DNA from: Clostridiales bacterium
GTDB lineage: Bacteria > Bacillota > Clostridia > Saccharofermentanales > Saccharofermentanaceae
Assembly: GCA_017510605.1 (NCBI GenBank)
Contig: JAFWMQ010000010.1
Coordinates: 1-43,021, forward strand
Length of the DNA: 43,021 nucleotides
Direction: 5' to 3'
Below are positions 42,400 through 43,021 of this stretch, one piece after another (the first letter of the stretch is position 1; each line of letters begins with the position of its first letter). The position numbers were made by a program, and so were the translations under genes. Under the pieces are notes generated by a model. The model was given only the letters and a program-made list of their open reading frames with translations, was not told where the DNA came from and searched no databases.

Positions 42400-43020
42400 A
42401 TGAAAAAAATGAGAAATGGTAAGCAGGGTTTCACCCTCACAGAAATTGTTGTTGTCGTAGCCATTATTGTTGTTCTTGCCACTGCTTCAGCTGTCGGTGT
42501 TATGGTTACGGTAAATAATGCAAAGTTTGCCCAGGAAAAATTAAAAACCGAAAACGGTGATCAGTTCGAATATTCAGCATGGCTCAAAGTAAATTCTATC
42601 GGCCAGGGCTTGGGCGGTGTTTATGATCACCCTGAATATACGCCTCAGATGGAAGAAGCAAAACAGCAGCTCCATGCTGCATGCCAGAATCAGATCCTTG
42701 AGTGGATAGACCAGGGTTATTCTGAAGATGACATATTGGTTGAAACCGACAGCGACGGCTATTTAACAAACGTAAAGCTGAAGGAAGGTGCAACACCTCA
42801 GATTGGCAATGCAGACGGTTCATCAAGCAACAATAATAATAATCAGCAGAACCAGAATACAAATACTAATACTAATACAAATACAAACACCAATACCAAT
42901 ACCAATGCAGGTACTAATGCAGGTACAAATACCGATACCAATACAAATACGAATACAAATACCAATACAAATACAAATAAAAATACCAAAACCAATACAA
43001 ATAATTCAGGATGTACAACA
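42400..43020 (+). CDS. Type IV prepilin-like protein with Asn-Thr repeat tail (3' end missing)
   Basis: ATG 42400 has AAGGAG upstream. The start MKKMRNGKQG|FTLTEIVVVV is a classic prepilin leader: cleavage after Gly10, then Phe1 and Glu5 of the mature helix. A hydrophobic stretch to about residue 34 is the pilin assembly helix. A soluble part of about 110 residues then leads into a tail of Asn-Thr dipeptides (from codon 153), broken by AG, TD and KN units, to the window edge. The protein is probably a pseudopilin or a cell-surface pilin whose tail forms a flexible stalk. A single TATAAT at 42314 is the only promoter hint. The gene runs off the window. Confidence 0.7.
   Translation, partial: MKKMRNGKQGFTLTEIVVVVAIIVVLATASAVGVMVTVNNAKFAQEKLKTENGDQFEYSAWLKVNSIGQGLGGVYDHPEYTPQMEEAKQQLHAACQNQILEWIDQGYSEDDILVETDSDGYLTNVKLKEGATPQIGNADGSSSNNNNNQQNQNTNTNTNTNTNTNTNTNAGTNAGTNTDTNTNTNTNTNTNTNKNTKTNTNNSGCTT
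42856..43005 (+). repeat. Hexanucleotide (AAT-ACN) repeat in the prepilin gene
   Basis: About 24 hexamers of the form AAT-ACN code for Asn-Thr. The codon ends vary (ACA, ACT, ACC), and GCAGGT and GATACC units interrupt it. Gain or loss of a unit keeps the frame. Confidence 0.8.
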
Positions 43021-43021
43021 G

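Overview
The window is a stretch of chromosome from an anaerobic, low-to-moderate-GC Clostridia-type bacterium. The signs are a CtsR-McsA-McsB-ClpC stress operon, PPi-dependent phosphofructokinase, an NfnAB-type electron-bifurcating transhydrogenase, an Lgt family member, a YugP-type peptidase and strong AAGGAGG ribosome-binding sites. A fused phosphoglycerate kinase-triosephosphate isomerase gene and very regular codon use in the glycolytic genes fit a fermentative, carbohydrate-using gut or rumen clostridium. A Saccharofermentans/Oscillospirales-like source is a guess only.

Layout. 1-416: tail of a sugar-type ABC solute-binding protein and its terminator. 852-3057: two ~160-bp direct copies of a noncoding cassette (LexA-box-like palindrome, sigma-A-type promoter, Rho-independent terminator) flanking an ECF sigma factor and its membrane anti-sigma partner. 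About 2.9-7.8 kb: an integrative mobilizable element with a RepA-like ATPase, a clear MobV-type oriT, a MobV relaxase, a small Cro/CI-like regulator under a large palindromic operator, and a large serine recombinase. 7.8-13.6 kb: small zinc-ribbon and membrane proteins, cysteine synthase, an XRE regulator with tiny membrane proteins and an anchored phosphate-binding-like protein. 13.6-23.8 kb: lgt, pfp, lyxose isomerase, a GH25 lysozyme, a degenerate GGDEF protein, a DUF308 protein, an MBL hydrolase and DUF1846.

23.8-30.6 kb: a previously unexplained array of seven 53-bp units (23848-24218), then a textbook promoter plus CtsR operator and ctsR-mcsA-mcsB-clpC followed by an acyltransferase with a zinc ribbon. 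The McsB here has lost nearly all conserved kinase arginines and looks like a pseudokinase; the ClpC N-domain has also changed at one phospho-arginine pocket. 30.7-43.0 kb: pgk-tpi fusion, a minus-strand operon nfnA-nfnB-zinc-ribbon membrane protein, yugP plus a lipase-like hydrolase, a divergent GH31 protein, CCA-adding enzyme, and a prepilin-like gene with an Asn-Thr repeat tail running off the end.

The most interesting items are the 53-bp array next to the stress operon, the kinase-dead-looking McsB, and the duplicated SOS-box/promoter/terminator cassette around the sigma-factor module and mobile element. All family calls come from reading the sequence; no database search was run.
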